Source of the DNA: Ideonella oryzae
Lineage (GTDB): Bacteria; Pseudomonadota; Gammaproteobacteria; Burkholderiales; Burkholderiaceae_C
Assembly: GCF_024055665.1 (NCBI RefSeq)
Contig: NZ_JAMXMC010000006.1
Span: 313,250 to 377,249 of the forward strand
DNA: 64,000 bases
Reading direction: 5' to 3'
The position numbers and the translations under genes were made by a program. The notes under the pieces are model-generated. The model ran no database searches, had not been told where the DNA came from, and worked only from the letters and a program-made list of their open reading frames with translations. How positions within the stretch are numbered: position 1 is the first letter of the stretch; each line of letters opens with the position of its first letter. Shown in pieces: positions 51,090 to 60,613 of the stretch.

Positions 51090-52994
51090 ATGGCCCACGT
51101 TTCGGACCTGATCTCCACCGACATCGAGAAGTACCTCAAGCAGCACGAGAACAAGAGCCTGCTGCGCTTCATCACCTGCGGCTCCGTCGACGACGGCAAG
51201 TCGACCGTCATCGGACGCCTGCTCTACGAATCGAAGATGCTCTTCGAGGACCAGTTGGCCGCGATGGAGAGCGACTCCAAGAAGTGGGGCACCCAGGGCG
51301 GTGACATCGACTTCGCGCTGCTGGTCGACGGCCTGGCTGCCGAGCGCGAGCAGGGCATCACGATCGACGTGGCCTACCGCTTCTTCTCGACCGACCGCCG
51401 CAAGTTCATCGTCGCCGACACTCCGGGCCACGAGCAGTACACCCGCAACATGATCACCGGCGCCTCGACCGCCGATGTGGCGGTGATCCTGATCGACGCG
51501 CGCAAGGGCGTGCTGACCCAGACCCGCCGCCACAGCTACCTGGTGAGCCTGATCGGCATCCGCAAGGTGGTGCTGGCCATCAACAAGATGGACCTGGTGG
51601 ACTTCTCGGAAGACATCTTCCGCAAGATCGACGAGGAATACCGTGAGTTCGCCAAGCAGATCGGCCTGAACGACATCACCAGCATCCCGCTGTCCGGTCT
51701 GAAGGGCGACAACATGACCGAGCGCAGCCTGCACACGACCTGGTATCGCGGGCCGACGCTGATGGGCTTCCTCGAGACCTGCGAGATCGACGAGGCCCGC
51801 CTGCAGAAGCAGCCCTTCCGCATGCCGGTGCAGTGGGTCAACCGCCCCAACCTGGACTTCCGCGGCTTCTGCGGCTTCGTCGCCAGCGGCGTCGTCAAGC
51901 CCGGCGACCGGGTGCGCGCCCAGCCTTCGGGCCGCGAAAGCAAGGTGGCCCGCATCGTCTCGCTGGACGGTGACCTGCCCCAGGCCGTGGCCGGTCAGAG
52001 CATCACGCTGACGCTGGAAGACGAGATCGACATCTCCCGCGGCGACGTGATCTCGATCGCCGAGTCGCCCGCCGAGGTGGCCGACCAGTTCGAGGCCACC
52101 GTCGTCTGGATGACCGAAGAAGCCCTGCTGCCGGGCCGTCCCTACCTGCTGAAGATCGGCACCCAGCTGGTCACCGCGACGATCACCGAGCCCAAGTACA
52201 AGGTGAACGTCAACACGATGGAGCACCTGGCGGCCAAGCAGCTCGAAATGAACGAGATCGGCGTGGTCAACCTGGCGCTGGACCGTCCGATCGCCTTCGA
52301 CCCCTACACCGACAACCGCGACACCGGCGGCTTCATCCTGATCAACCGCATGACCAACAACACGGTCGGCGCCGGGATGATGCACTTCGCGCTGCGCCGC
52401 TCGCACAACATCCACATGCAGCCGGTGGACGTGGACAAGGCCGCGCGCGCCAGCGCCAAGGGCCAGCGTCCGGCGGTGCTGTGGTTCACCGGTCTGTCCG
52501 GTGCCGGCAAGTCGACCATCGCCAACATCGTCGAGAAGAAGCTCTTCGCGATGGGCCGCCACACCTACCTGCTGGACGGCGACAACATCCGCCACGGTCT
52601 GAACAAGGACCTGGGCTTCACCGAGGCCGACCGGGTGGAGAACATCCGCCGCGTGGCCGAGGTGTCCAAGCTGATGGTGGATGCCGGCCTGATCGTGATG
52701 ACCGCCTTCATCTCGCCCTTCCGCTCCGAGCGCGCGATGGCCCGCAGCCTGATGGGCGAAGGCGAGTTCATCGAGGTCTATGTGGACACCCCGCTGAACG
52801 TGGCCGAGGACCGCGACGTGAAGGGTCTGTACAAGAAGGCCCGCCGCGGCGAGATCGCCAACTTCACCGGCATCAGCTCGCCCTACGAGGCGCCGGAGCT
52901 GCCCGAGATCCGCGTGAACACGAGCAACTGCACGCCGGAAGAAGCAGCGGACAAGGTGATCGCCCGCATCCGCCAGCTCGGTCTGATCGACTGA
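51090..52994 (+). CDS. cysNC: bifunctional sulfate adenylyltransferase subunit 1/APS kinase (CysN-CysC fusion)
   Basis: A 634-aa fusion. The CysN part (1 to about 440) is an EF-Tu-like GTPase with [21 protein letters not shown] and NKMD. The CysC part (from about 455) has the P-loop GLSGAGKST (near residue 468), [10 protein letters not shown] and the GISSPYEAP end, and phosphorylates APS to PAPS. AAGGA precedes the ATG at 51090. A CysC partner points to a need for PAPS, the donor for sulfotransferases, and not only for APS-based assimilation. Confidence 0.97.
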   Translation: MAHVSDLISTDIEKYLKQHENKSLLRFITCGSVDDGKSTVIGRLLYESKMLFEDQLAAMESDSKKWGTQGGDIDFALLVDGLAAEREQGITIDVAYRFFSTDRRKFIVADTPGHEQYTRNMITGASTADVAVILIDARKGVLTQTRRHSYLVSLIGIRKVVLAINKMDLVDFSEDIFRKIDEEYREFAKQIGLNDITSIPLSGLKGDNMTERSLHTTWYRGPTLMGFLETCEIDEARLQKQPFRMPVQWVNRPNLDFRGFCGFVASGVVKPGDRVRAQPSGRESKVARIVSLDGDLPQAVAGQSITLTLEDEIDISRGDVISIAESPAEVADQFEATVVWMTEEALLPGRPYLLKIGTQLVTATITEPKYKVNVNTMEHLAAKQLEMNEIGVVNLALDRPIAFDPYTDNRDTGGFILINRMTNNTVGAGMMHFALRRSHNIHMQPVDVDKAARASAKGQRPAVLWFTGLSGAGKSTIANIVEKKLFAMGRHTYLLDGDNIRHGLNKDLGFTEADRVENIRRVAEVSKLMVDAGLIVMTAFISPFRSERAMARSLMGEGEFIEVYVDTPLNVAEDRDVKGLYKKARRGEIANFTGISSPYEAPELPEIRVNTSNCTPEEAADKVIARIRQLGLID

Positions 52995-53035
52995 CAGCCG
53001 ACCCCGGGGTCGCGTGTAGAGTCCAGGCTCTGCAC

Positions 53036-54388
53036 ATGACCCCGATCGACGATCTGCTCGACCAGCTGCAGCGGGACATCCCGCTGTACGGCCACCTCAC
53101 CGCCGCCATCGGCTTCAAGCAAGCCCTGGTGGAGCGCCTCGGGGTGGCCACGGCCCACCCGGCGGTGCAAGCGCCGCTCCAGCTGCCCGGCATGGAGCGG
53201 CTGCGCCGCCTGCCTGTGCGGCCCCTGCGCGAGGTGGCCCAGGCCCATGGGCGCCACTGGCACCCGCTCTGGCCGGGGGGGCAGGTCCACGCCCTGCCCC
53301 GCCTGCAGGTGGTGGGCCCGCACGACGACCAGCCCCTGGAGGTCATCGACCGCGCCGGCTATCTCACCTGCCTGGACGAGGTGGACGTGCGCGGGCGCTC
53401 CGAGCTGCTGCTCTGGCGCGACCAGGTGCTGCATGACGTCGAAGGCGACGAAGCCCAGCGGGTGCGGGACCAGTTCATCTTCGACCCCCAGGTGCTGCAT
53501 GCCGAAGCCGACCACTGGTGGGTGATGGACAGCGCCGAGCCCGCGCCGGTGATCGAGGAGGCCTTCTGGCTGGGGGGGCACCACGCCCACGACTTCGGTC
53601 ATTGGCTGACCGAGTACCTGCCCAAGCTGGCCACCGCCCTGCGGGCCGGCTGGTCGGGTGGCATGCCGGTGCTGGTGGACGCCAGCGCCCCGGCCACGGT
53701 GCGCACCGCCCTGACCGCCCTGCTGCCCGCGGACACGCCGCTGCGGCTCATGTCTGCGCTGGAGCGCCTGCATGTCCGGCGGCTGTGGTGCGCCCCCAAT
53801 GTCAGCTACCCCGGCTTCTGCCCTTTGCTGGCCAGCGATGACGCGGCTGCGCGCCTGTTGACCGCCCCGCTGCGCATGGCCACGCTGATCCAGACCATCG
53901 GCCCGCGGGCCCGGCAGGCGCTGGATCGCCCGACCGGTATCGAGCGTCTGTACCTGGCCCGCCGCCCCGAACGCCACAAGGCCATCGTGAACCACGCCGC
54001 GGTGGACGCCGTGCTGGCCGCCCATGGCTTCGTGCGGGTGCTGCCGGAAGAACACCCGTTCCTGGAACAGCTCAACCTGGTGCGCCAGGCCCGCTTCATC
54101 GTGGCCCCGGAGGGCTCGAACGCACTGCTGGGGGCCTTCGGCGGCCCGGGCAAGCAGATCGCCATCCTGACCTCGCCCTACACCCAGCCCCTGCTGGACC
54201 TGGGGGCCACGGCCGCCGTGCTGGGGCAGTCGCTGACCTTCCTGACCGGCCCCTGCGCGCAGGACAGCCCGCGCCACACCGAGCATCCCTTCTGGTGCTT
54301 CTGGAACGATTACCGGATCGACCCTGCCGGGCTGGACGCCTGGCTGGCGGACTGGTTGGCGACCGCGCCCGCGGCCGGCCCTGCGTAA
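53036..54388 (+). CDS. GT61-like (DUF563) glycosyltransferase
   Basis: A 450-aa protein with the DUF563/GT61 core. That core comprises HDFGHWLTEYLPKLATAL, an LYLARRPERHK strand and a C-terminal region with FLEQLNLVRQARFIVAPEGSNALLG. The acceptor and donor are unknown. It starts 41 bp after cysNC and likely shares its transcript. Its 3' end overlaps the convergent FemAB-like gene by 79 bp. It is a distant paralogue of the protein at 56120-57484. Confidence 0.82.
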   Translation: MTPIDDLLDQLQRDIPLYGHLTAAIGFKQALVERLGVATAHPAVQAPLQLPGMERLRRLPVRPLREVAQAHGRHWHPLWPGGQVHALPRLQVVGPHDDQPLEVIDRAGYLTCLDEVDVRGRSELLLWRDQVLHDVEGDEAQRVRDQFIFDPQVLHAEADHWWVMDSAEPAPVIEEAFWLGGHHAHDFGHWLTEYLPKLATALRAGWSGGMPVLVDASAPATVRTALTALLPADTPLRLMSALERLHVRRLWCAPNVSYPGFCPLLASDDAAARLLTAPLRMATLIQTIGPRARQALDRPTGIERLYLARRPERHKAIVNHAAVDAVLAAHGFVRVLPEEHPFLEQLNLVRQARFIVAPEGSNALLGAFGGPGKQIAILTSPYTQPLLDLGATAAVLGQSLTFLTGPCAQDSPRHTEHPFWCFWNDYRIDPAGLDAWLADWLATAPAAGPA

Positions 54389-55362
54389 TAGGCCGGAAAG
54401 TAGCCCTCGGTGAACGCGGCGGACACCCCGGCCACCGCGCACAGCGCGGCGTAGCGTTCCGGGTCGTAGACCTGCTTGAGCCGGCGGAAGGCTTGCGCGC
54501 GCGGCCGCCAGCGCATCTTGGCCGCCGCCACGTTGTCGCCAGGCCGCACCCCGCCGCCCAGGTTGAGCCAGGGCACGCCGCGCCCGGCCAGATCCTGGAT
54601 GCCGCCCAGCATCAGGGCCGCGGTGTGGGCCCGCCCCTCGGGCAGCGCGGCCTGGATCATGCCTTCCGCGCCCCAGGGGGTCCAGCCATACAGCGTGGCC
54701 GCCACCAGGCGTCCATCGGGTTCGGCCGTGCCCAGCAGGCCCGCGCCCGGCGCGGCCAGCAACGCAGCCAGGGCCGCCTCATTCCAGTAGGCCGCCCGAC
54801 CGGCGCCCATGCGGTCCAGAAAGGGCCGGTGCTGGCTCTGCAGAAAATCGGTCAGCGCCGTGCGGTCGGTGACGAAGCGGTGGCCCTGCTCCTGCCAGCG
54901 CCGCCAGTCGCGGCGGCGGTCGGTGCCGGCATGGGCCAACACCCCCTCCAGGCCGCCTTGCAGGTCCAGGAAGTACAGCGTCTCCTCCCCGGCCACCGCC
55001 CCCTCCAGCGAAGGGTGGCCGAACGCCGGATGCTGGGCGATGTAGCCGCACACCGCCCCCTGGGCCCGGGCGAAGGCCGCCCAGTGCGACGCAAAGCCGG
55101 GCCAGGGGCCGTTGCTGGCGAAACCGGAGAAGCCCGTCGGCGTCACCCAGTCGACCGCCCCGGCATGCACGCGCACCGAGAAAGGACACACCACCCGCAC
55201 GCTGGCGCGCTCGCCCACGTACAGCCAGGTGGGCCGGCCGGTGTTGCGTGCCACCGCATGGCAGCAGTCCCAACTGGCGTAGAAGCTGTGCGGCACGCCC
55301 TCCAGGGCCGCACGCCAGGCTGCCGGCTCGTCGGTGCCGATCAGCCGGTCGGTGGCGCTCAC
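54310..55362 (-). CDS. FemAB/GNAT-like acyl- or aminoacyltransferase
   Basis: A 350-aa protein related to FemAB/GNAT-like peptidoglycan- and polysaccharide-modifying enzymes. It has an N-terminal half with VPHSFYASWDCCH and a C-terminal GNAT-type core (GRLVAATLYGWTPWGAEGM, then a glycine run in LNLGGGVRPGDNVAAAKMRW). The likely role is acylation of an amino group on a sugar, possibly one made by the nearby aminotransferase. This is inferred. The stop lies inside the 3' end of the GT61-like gene. Confidence 0.72.
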   Translation of the reverse strand: MSATDRLIGTDEPAAWRAALEGVPHSFYASWDCCHAVARNTGRPTWLYVGERASVRVVCPFSVRVHAGAVDWVTPTGFSGFASNGPWPGFASHWAAFARAQGAVCGYIAQHPAFGHPSLEGAVAGEETLYFLDLQGGLEGVLAHAGTDRRRDWRRWQEQGHRFVTDRTALTDFLQSQHRPFLDRMGAGRAAYWNEAALAALLAAPGAGLLGTAEPDGRLVAATLYGWTPWGAEGMIQAALPEGRAHTAALMLGGIQDLAGRGVPWLNLGGGVRPGDNVAAAKMRWRPRAQAFRRLKQVYDPERYAALCAVAGVSAAFTEGYFPAYYAGPAAGAVANQSASQASSPAGSIR

Positions 55363-56078
55363 GCCATCGTGCCGGGGGCCCGGCCCAGGTAGCAGCCCAG
55401 CGGCCCCAGGCCTTGCGGATCGAAGCGCACCGCCAGGCCGGCGGCCTCGAAGGCAGCGACCATCTCCGGCGGCTCGAACAAGCCCAGCGGATAGTCCTCC
55501 TGCACATGCTCGATGCCGCTGGCGCGCCCGATCAGGTAGTGGTTGTGGAACACACCCAGCCGGCCGCGGCGCTCGCTGCGGTACATCCAGCAGACCTTGA
55601 CGCCCTCGCCCTCCACCTGGGCCGTGCGCACATCGCCGTCCCAGAAGGTCTGCGGCGTGAAGAAGGGTTCCAGCACCAGCACCCCGCCCGGGTTCAGGTG
55701 GGCGGCCATGCAGCGCAATGCGGCCTGCAGCTCATCCACCGTGGACATGGCGGCGATGGAGCGGAACAGGCAGGTGATGACGTCGAAGCGCTGGCCCAGG
55801 GCGAAGTCGCACATCGAGGCCTCATGGAAGCGAAGTTGCGGGAACTTGGCTCGCGCCCGCGCCAGCATGCCGGGGCTCAGGTCCAGGCCCTGCACGTCGA
55901 AATGGGTCACCAGCGGCGCCAGATGCCCGCCGGTGCCACAGGCCACGTCCAACAGGGTGCGGGCCTGCGGGCACTCGCGCGCCACCACGCTGCGCACATA
56001 GTCGGCCTCGCGGTCGTACTGGCGGTAGCGGTGCAGCAGGTCGAAGACTTCGGCGCTGCGGGGGTCGTAAACAGGCAT
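55359..56078 (-). CDS. class I SAM-dependent methyltransferase
   Basis: A 239-aa enzyme with the SAM motif LLDVACGTGGHLAPL. It also has GLDLSPGML, FDVITCLFRSIAAM and a C-terminal part ending GCYLGRAPGTMA. It resembles sugar N- or C-methyltransferases of polysaccharide clusters. Its stop overlaps the FemAB-like start by 4 bp. The substrate is unknown. Confidence 0.87.
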   Translation of the reverse strand: MPVYDPRSAEVFDLLHRYRQYDREADYVRSVVARECPQARTLLDVACGTGGHLAPLVTHFDVQGLDLSPGMLARARAKFPQLRFHEASMCDFALGQRFDVITCLFRSIAAMSTVDELQAALRCMAAHLNPGGVLVLEPFFTPQTFWDGDVRTAQVEGEGVKVCWMYRSERRGRLGVFHNHYLIGRASGIEHVQEDYPLGLFEPPEMVAAFEAAGLAVRFDPQGLGPLGCYLGRAPGTMA

Positions 56079-56119
56079 GGGCGCAAATTCCAAGGCTCGG
56101 TGGCGACAGGCCCGGATTG

Positions 56120-57484
56120 TCAGGCCGCTGCGGCAGCGGGGTGGTCCAGGCGCTGGATCAGCTGGGGCAGGAGGTCCAGGTCGATCTCGTAGTTGCCGAA
56201 GTACTCGCCCTCGCGCAGGGCCCGCGGCTGGCGACCCAGGCACAGGCACAGCCGCTGGCCCAGGGCCTGGGTGACCTGGGCATAGGACTCGTGGTGGGCC
56301 AGCTGCGGCCCGGCCAGCACGCCGATGCGCGTGCCCGGCCGGGCGAACAGGGTGTTGCTCAGGGCCGAGCCTTCCGGCGCCACGATCCACTCGGCCCCGC
56401 GCATCAGCGCCAGCTGTTCGGGAAAGGACAGGCCGTTGCAGTCCAGCACCGCAAAACCCTGGTCGCGGAACCAGGCTTCCACCGCGGGGCGGTTGAGCAG
56501 GCGGCGGTGCTGGGTGTCGGCCCGGCTCAGGTAGATCCGGCGGTGCGGGCTGTCGGGCAAGGCCGGCCAGCGCTCGGCCAGGCGGTGCAGGCAGGACGCC
56601 AGCCAGTCTCCGTCCATCACATGCCAGCCCACGCCGTCCTCGGCCCCGGGCGCCGGGCCGATGGGGTAGTACAGCGGTGAGGTCACCGCCCACAGCTCGT
56701 CCACCTGCAACGCCTGGCCGGGCTGCAGCACCCGCACCCGGTCCAGCCCGCCCAGGGCCAGCGCCAGCGAGGCCATGTGCTGCGCCGGCATCTGGGCGTC
56801 GACCAGCACCGTCACCGCCTCGAAGCCGGGCACGTCCAGGCAGGCCCAGAGCTTGGGGAACAGTTCCTCCAGCCAGTGCCCGTAGGCGAAGGAATGCAGG
56901 CCCAGCAACGACAGGGCCTGCGGCAGACGGTCCAGCCCCTCGCGGTCCGGCAGGGCCACCCGGCCGTCCCGGTGGGCCAGCACCGCGCCGTCGGTGCTCA
57001 GGTGGCAGGGCACGCGGGCGAGTTCATCGTCCTGGTGGTCCAGCAAGGCCACCTCGCCCACGCGGACCAGGTTGGACTTGCTGTGGACCACCGCACCGGG
57101 CAGGCGCACCAGGGCCATGCTGCGGCAGCGGTAGCGGCCCGCGGGCTGGTCCGGCGCCCCCACGGCGGGCAGAGGTGGCACCTCGACCTCCCGCCCCGCC
57201 GAGAACAGCGTTGCCGGCCAGCCCCGGGCCTGGGCGTGGGCCAGCAGGGGCTGCAGCGTGCACCAGCGGGCGCGCCAGGCACCGGGCTGGCCCAGGGCGG
57301 CCATCCAGGCCTCCACCAGGGCCTGCTCGCCCAGGGCGGCGGCCAGAGCGTCCTTGCCCGGCCGCAGGCCGTAGAACTGGGGCCGGGGCGCGAGCAGACC
57401 TTCGCGCAGCCGGGCCATGGGCAGCAGGGCCTCGGCCTGGGCGGCGCGCTCGGGCGGCCAAGGGTCGGGCCAGGATGGATGCAT
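56120..57484 (-). CDS. GT61-like (DUF563) glycosyltransferase, second copy
   Basis: A 454-aa protein with LHSFAYGHWLEELFPKLWACL, RRIYLSRADTQHRRL and FPEQLALMRGAEWIVAPEGSALSNTLF. These are the same three blocks as in the protein at 53036-54388. The N-terminal 150 residues differ. It probably adds a sugar to the polysaccharide. It starts two bases after the aminotransferase stop, so the genes are translated together. Confidence 0.82.
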   Translation of the reverse strand: MHPSWPDPWPPERAAQAEALLPMARLREGLLAPRPQFYGLRPGKDALAAALGEQALVEAWMAALGQPGAWRARWCTLQPLLAHAQARGWPATLFSAGREVEVPPLPAVGAPDQPAGRYRCRSMALVRLPGAVVHSKSNLVRVGEVALLDHQDDELARVPCHLSTDGAVLAHRDGRVALPDREGLDRLPQALSLLGLHSFAYGHWLEELFPKLWACLDVPGFEAVTVLVDAQMPAQHMASLALALGGLDRVRVLQPGQALQVDELWAVTSPLYYPIGPAPGAEDGVGWHVMDGDWLASCLHRLAERWPALPDSPHRRIYLSRADTQHRRLLNRPAVEAWFRDQGFAVLDCNGLSFPEQLALMRGAEWIVAPEGSALSNTLFARPGTRIGVLAGPQLAHHESYAQVTQALGQRLCLCLGRQPRALREGEYFGNYEIDLDLLPQLIQRLDHPAAAAA

Positions 57485-57486
57485 GC

Positions 57487-58725
57487 TCACGCCATGCGCG
57501 GCAGGCGGGTGGCCACCGCATCCCCGTGCCGCAGGCACCAGGCCAGTCGCCGGCCCAGGCGGTGTGCCTCCTCGGGCGTGATCTGCAGGCCCGAGGGCAG
57601 CTGGAGCAGGGTCTGGCCCAGGCGCTCGGTGACCGGCAGCACCGGCGGCCCGCCCGGGCGCGAGCGGTAGGGCTCGGCCTGGTGACAGCCCGGCCGGAAG
57701 TAGCGCCGGGCATAGACGTTTTCGGCCCGCAGCAGGCTCACCAGCTGATCCCGGTGCAAGGTGGCCGTGGGCAGCAGCTCCAGCACGATGTAATGGTGGC
57801 TGAAGGCCTGGCCCGGCTCGGGCTGCATCAACCGCAGGCCGGGTGCCTCGGCCAGCGCCGCGCCATAGGCCGCGTGCAGCTGCTGGTTGTGCACGCACAG
57901 GTCGTCGAAGTGATCCAGGTTGGCCAGACCCACCGCGGCACTGAACTCGTTCATCTTGGCGTTGGTGCCCACGCAGCGCACCTGGTCCTCGCCCGGAATG
58001 CCGAAATTGCGCATCAGGCGGATGCGCTCGGCCAGGGCCGCGTCACCGGTGGTGATGAGCCCGCCCTCCAGCGCGTTGAGCCCCTTGGTGGCGTGCAGGC
58101 TGAAGACCTCCACCGTGCCACGCGAGCCCAGCGGCCGGCCGGCGTGGCCGCAGCCCATGGCATGGGCCGCGTCCAGGATCAGCGGGATGCCGTGGCGCCG
58201 GGCGATGGCTTCCAGCGCCTCCACCGCGCAGGCACGGCCCCACAGGTGCACCGCCAGGATGGCGCCGGTGGCCGGGGTGATGCGACGCTCGACCTCGGCC
58301 GGGTCCAGGCCATGGTCGGCGTCGCACACATCGCCGAACACCGGCGTGAGCCCCAGCCACTGCACCGCATGGGCGGTGCCGATGAAGGTGAAGGCCGGCA
58401 GCAGCACCTCGCCCTGCACGCCCAGCGCGCGCAGCGCCACCTCCAGGCCCAGGGTGGCGTTGTTGACGGCGATGCAGTGCGGCACCTGCAGGCGCTCGCC
58501 GCAGCGACGCTCCAGTTCCTGCACCAGCGGGCCGTCGTTGGTGAGCCAGCGCCGGTCCAGCGCGCTCTGGATGCGGGCATGCACCTCGGCATCGGGCGCC
58601 ATGCTGGGTCGGCCGACGTAAAGCATGCGGTCGAACAGCGGCGGCCCCCCGAGCAGGGCCAGATCTTCCAGCCGGGCGGGCTCGGCCGGCACCGGAGTCG
58701 ATGCGGGAGGGCTGGGCATGGGCAT
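57487..58725 (-). CDS. DegT/DnrJ/EryC1/StrS sugar aminotransferase
   Basis: A 412-aa PLP enzyme of the nucleotide-sugar aminotransferase family. It has NNATLGLEVALRALGV, PAFTFIGTAHAVQWLG, and DAAHAMGCGHAGRPLG. The PLP Lys is in SLHATKGLNALEGG. It makes an amino sugar nucleotide, perhaps for the surface polysaccharide. Adjacent methyl- and acyltransferase-like genes suggest later modification of that amino group. Its start codon overlaps the GT2 stop. Confidence 0.93.
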   Translation of the reverse strand: MPMPSPPASTPVPAEPARLEDLALLGGPPLFDRMLYVGRPSMAPDAEVHARIQSALDRRWLTNDGPLVQELERRCGERLQVPHCIAVNNATLGLEVALRALGVQGEVLLPAFTFIGTAHAVQWLGLTPVFGDVCDADHGLDPAEVERRITPATGAILAVHLWGRACAVEALEAIARRHGIPLILDAAHAMGCGHAGRPLGSRGTVEVFSLHATKGLNALEGGLITTGDAALAERIRLMRNFGIPGEDQVRCVGTNAKMNEFSAAVGLANLDHFDDLCVHNQQLHAAYGAALAEAPGLRLMQPEPGQAFSHHYIVLELLPTATLHRDQLVSLLRAENVYARRYFRPGCHQAEPYRSRPGGPPVLPVTERLGQTLLQLPSGLQITPEEAHRLGRRLAWCLRHGDAVATRLPRMA

Positions 58726-59615
58726 CAGGCGGCAGCCTCCTGCCGGGCCAGCAACTGGCGGGCCGACTGCAGCGCCCCGCTGGCCTGCAGCTCGGCCCAC
58801 TCGGGGGCCGCCAGCTGCTGCAGCGCGAACTCGGCCTGCAGGGCGGCCTCGCCCTCCAGCGCCGCCCAGCGCCGCCAGTGCCAGGCCGTGCCGGGCGGAA
58901 AGCGCTCCGGGTAGGCCGCGAACAGCGCCCGGATGTTGGCCACCTTGCGGGCAAAGCGCGGGCCGTGGCTGAACGGCAGGTGGGCCGTGACGATGTCCTG
59001 CGAGACCGCCCGCGAAAAAGGCAGGCCGGGCTGTCCTTGAGCGTCGTGGCAGCCCACGGCCAGGCTGCCCAGGTGGCGCGGGCGCACCGCGATCTTGGGC
59101 ACCGGCACGCCGGTGATCCAGGGCGTGAGCGGATGGGTTTCCAGGTGCTGGCGGAATTCGGGAATGGGGCGGGCGAACAGCCACAGCCGCTCGTACACCG
59201 CCGGCGTGGGCGGCCAGGGCACCTCCAAACCGCCCGGGCCCAGCGCCACGTTGTAGCGTGGCACCTGGATCAGGTCCAGGGTCTCGTCCTGCCACTGCGC
59301 GCTGTCGCGCAGCCGGCCGGTGGCGGGCAGCCAGAACTCGTCGGCGTCCAGGTGCAGCACCCAGTCGGCCCGGGTGGCCTCGGCAATCTCGCGCTCGCGG
59401 GCATGCCAGACCGCAGGCTGGGTCTTCTCGTCCTCGCCCACCGGCACCAAGCGCAGACGCGGCCCCTGGTGGGCCTGCGCCCAGTCCAGGCTGCCGTCGG
59501 TGGAACCGGCATCGCGCACCACCACCTCGTCCACCCCGATGCCGTACAGGTGGCGCACGCAGTCGGGCAACAGGTCCCGCTCGTCCATCACGCCCACCAC
59601 CGCCACAATCTTCAT
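58725..59615 (-). CDS. GT2-family glycosyltransferase
   Basis: A 296-aa glycosyltransferase with the start MKIVAVVGVMDERDLL. The DAGSTDGSLDWAQ nucleotide loop, the DxD-containing WVLHLDADEFWLP and a His-rich acceptor end are present. This matches GT2/GT92-like enzymes. The ATG at 59615 fits the family start; the open frame continues 38 codons upstream without similarity. Confidence 0.88.
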   Translation of the reverse strand: MKIVAVVGVMDERDLLPDCVRHLYGIGVDEVVVRDAGSTDGSLDWAQAHQGPRLRLVPVGEDEKTQPAVWHAREREIAEATRADWVLHLDADEFWLPATGRLRDSAQWQDETLDLIQVPRYNVALGPGGLEVPWPPTPAVYERLWLFARPIPEFRQHLETHPLTPWITGVPVPKIAVRPRHLGSLAVGCHDAQGQPGLPFSRAVSQDIVTAHLPFSHGPRFARKVANIRALFAAYPERFPPGTAWHWRRWAALEGEAALQAEFALQQLAAPEWAELQASGALQSARQLLARQEAAA

Positions 59616-59727
59616 GTCGTCCCGATGCCTTCCCGGCCAACCGGCCGTCTGCGCATAGTGTAGGGGCCGCCCTGTCGACGGACCGTGGCATCCTGCGCAC
59701 ATCCCCCACCTCTTGTTCACGCCCGCC

Positions 59728-60423
59728 ATGCCCGCTCCCGCCGCCGCCCAGCGCCCCCGTACGGTGGCGGTGATGCAGCCCTACTTCTTTCCCTACGCGG
59801 GCTATTTCCGCCTGCTGGCGCAGGCCGACGTGTTCGTGCTGTTCGACTGCGTGCAGCACCGCGCCCGCGGGCGCGTCCACCGCACCGAGGTGCCGGCCCC
59901 GGCGGGCGGACTGGAGTGGCTGACCCTGCCGCTGGCGCCGGCCGCACGCGAGACCCGCATCCAGGACCTGCGCTTGGCCGATCAGGCCGACACCCTGTGG
60001 GCGGAGCGTCTGGCACGCCACGCTGGCTGGGCCAAGGCCCGGGGCGAGGCCGCCGAGGCGGTGCGCGCCTTCCTGCAGCGCCCGCTGGAGGGCGCCCTGG
60101 TGGACCACCTGGAGGCCAGCCTGCGGCTGGTGGCGGGGCTGCTGGGCCTGCCGGCCACGCTGGTGCGCAGCTCCAGCCTGGCCATCGACCCGGCGCTCAA
60201 GGGCCAGGACCGGGTGCTGGCCATCGTCCAGGCCCTGGGCGGGCAGCGCTACCTGAACCCGCCGGGGGGCCGGGCGCTCTACGAGAACGAGGCCTTTGCG
60301 CGGCAGGGGCTCACGCTGGACTTTCTGCCGGACTACAGCGGCCCGCACCGCTGCCTGCTGCCCGCGCTGCTCGAAGCGCCGTCGCTGGCGGCCCTGCGCG
60401 CGGACGTGCACGCGCTGGACTGA
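59728..60423 (+). CDS. WbqC-family protein
   Basis: A 231-aa protein of the WbqC family. It opens with VAVMQPYFFPYAGYFRLL and has VFVLFDCVQHR. The RYLNPPGGRALY and FLPDYSGPH blocks are also present. WbqC genes are frequent beside sugar aminotransferases and are thought to help make amino-sugar or amino-acid-linked surface sugars; biochemistry is sparse. The start is an ATG at 59728; a TTG five codons upstream extends the frame. A tandem repeat begins 15 bp after its stop. Confidence 0.87.
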   Translation: MPAPAAAQRPRTVAVMQPYFFPYAGYFRLLAQADVFVLFDCVQHRARGRVHRTEVPAPAGGLEWLTLPLAPAARETRIQDLRLADQADTLWAERLARHAGWAKARGEAAEAVRAFLQRPLEGALVDHLEASLRLVAGLLGLPATLVRSSSLAIDPALKGQDRVLAIVQALGGQRYLNPPGGRALYENEAFARQGLTLDFLPDYSGPHRCLLPALLEAPSLAALRADVHALD

Positions 60424-60438
60424 GCGCTCGTCACAGAG

Positions 60439-60613
60439 CCGGCCGTCGGGCAGCGGCCTGCAGGATCCTCAGCTGACCGGCCGTCGGGCAGCGGCCTGCA
60501 GAATCCTCAGATGGCCGGCCGCCAGGCAGCGGCCTGCAGAATCCTCAGGTGGCCGGCCGCCAGGCAGCGGCCTGCAGAATCCTCAGGTGGCCGGCCGCCA
60601 GGCAGCGGCCTGC
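60439..60613. repeat. 38-bp direct tandem repeat, about 4.6 copies
   Basis: Units of 38 bp start at 60439, 60477, 60515, 60553 and 60591. Copies 3 and 4 are identical and the first two differ at a few bases. The last copy falls inside the 3' end and stop codon of the sulfotransferase gene on the minus strand. The array therefore looks like outward duplication of that gene end into the intergenic gap. There are no spacers, so it is not CRISPR. Confidence 0.93.

Noticed and set aside
60439-60613. Possible CRISPR array
   Set aside because: The 38-bp units are directly adjacent without spacers and there are no cas genes; they match the end of the neighbouring gene.
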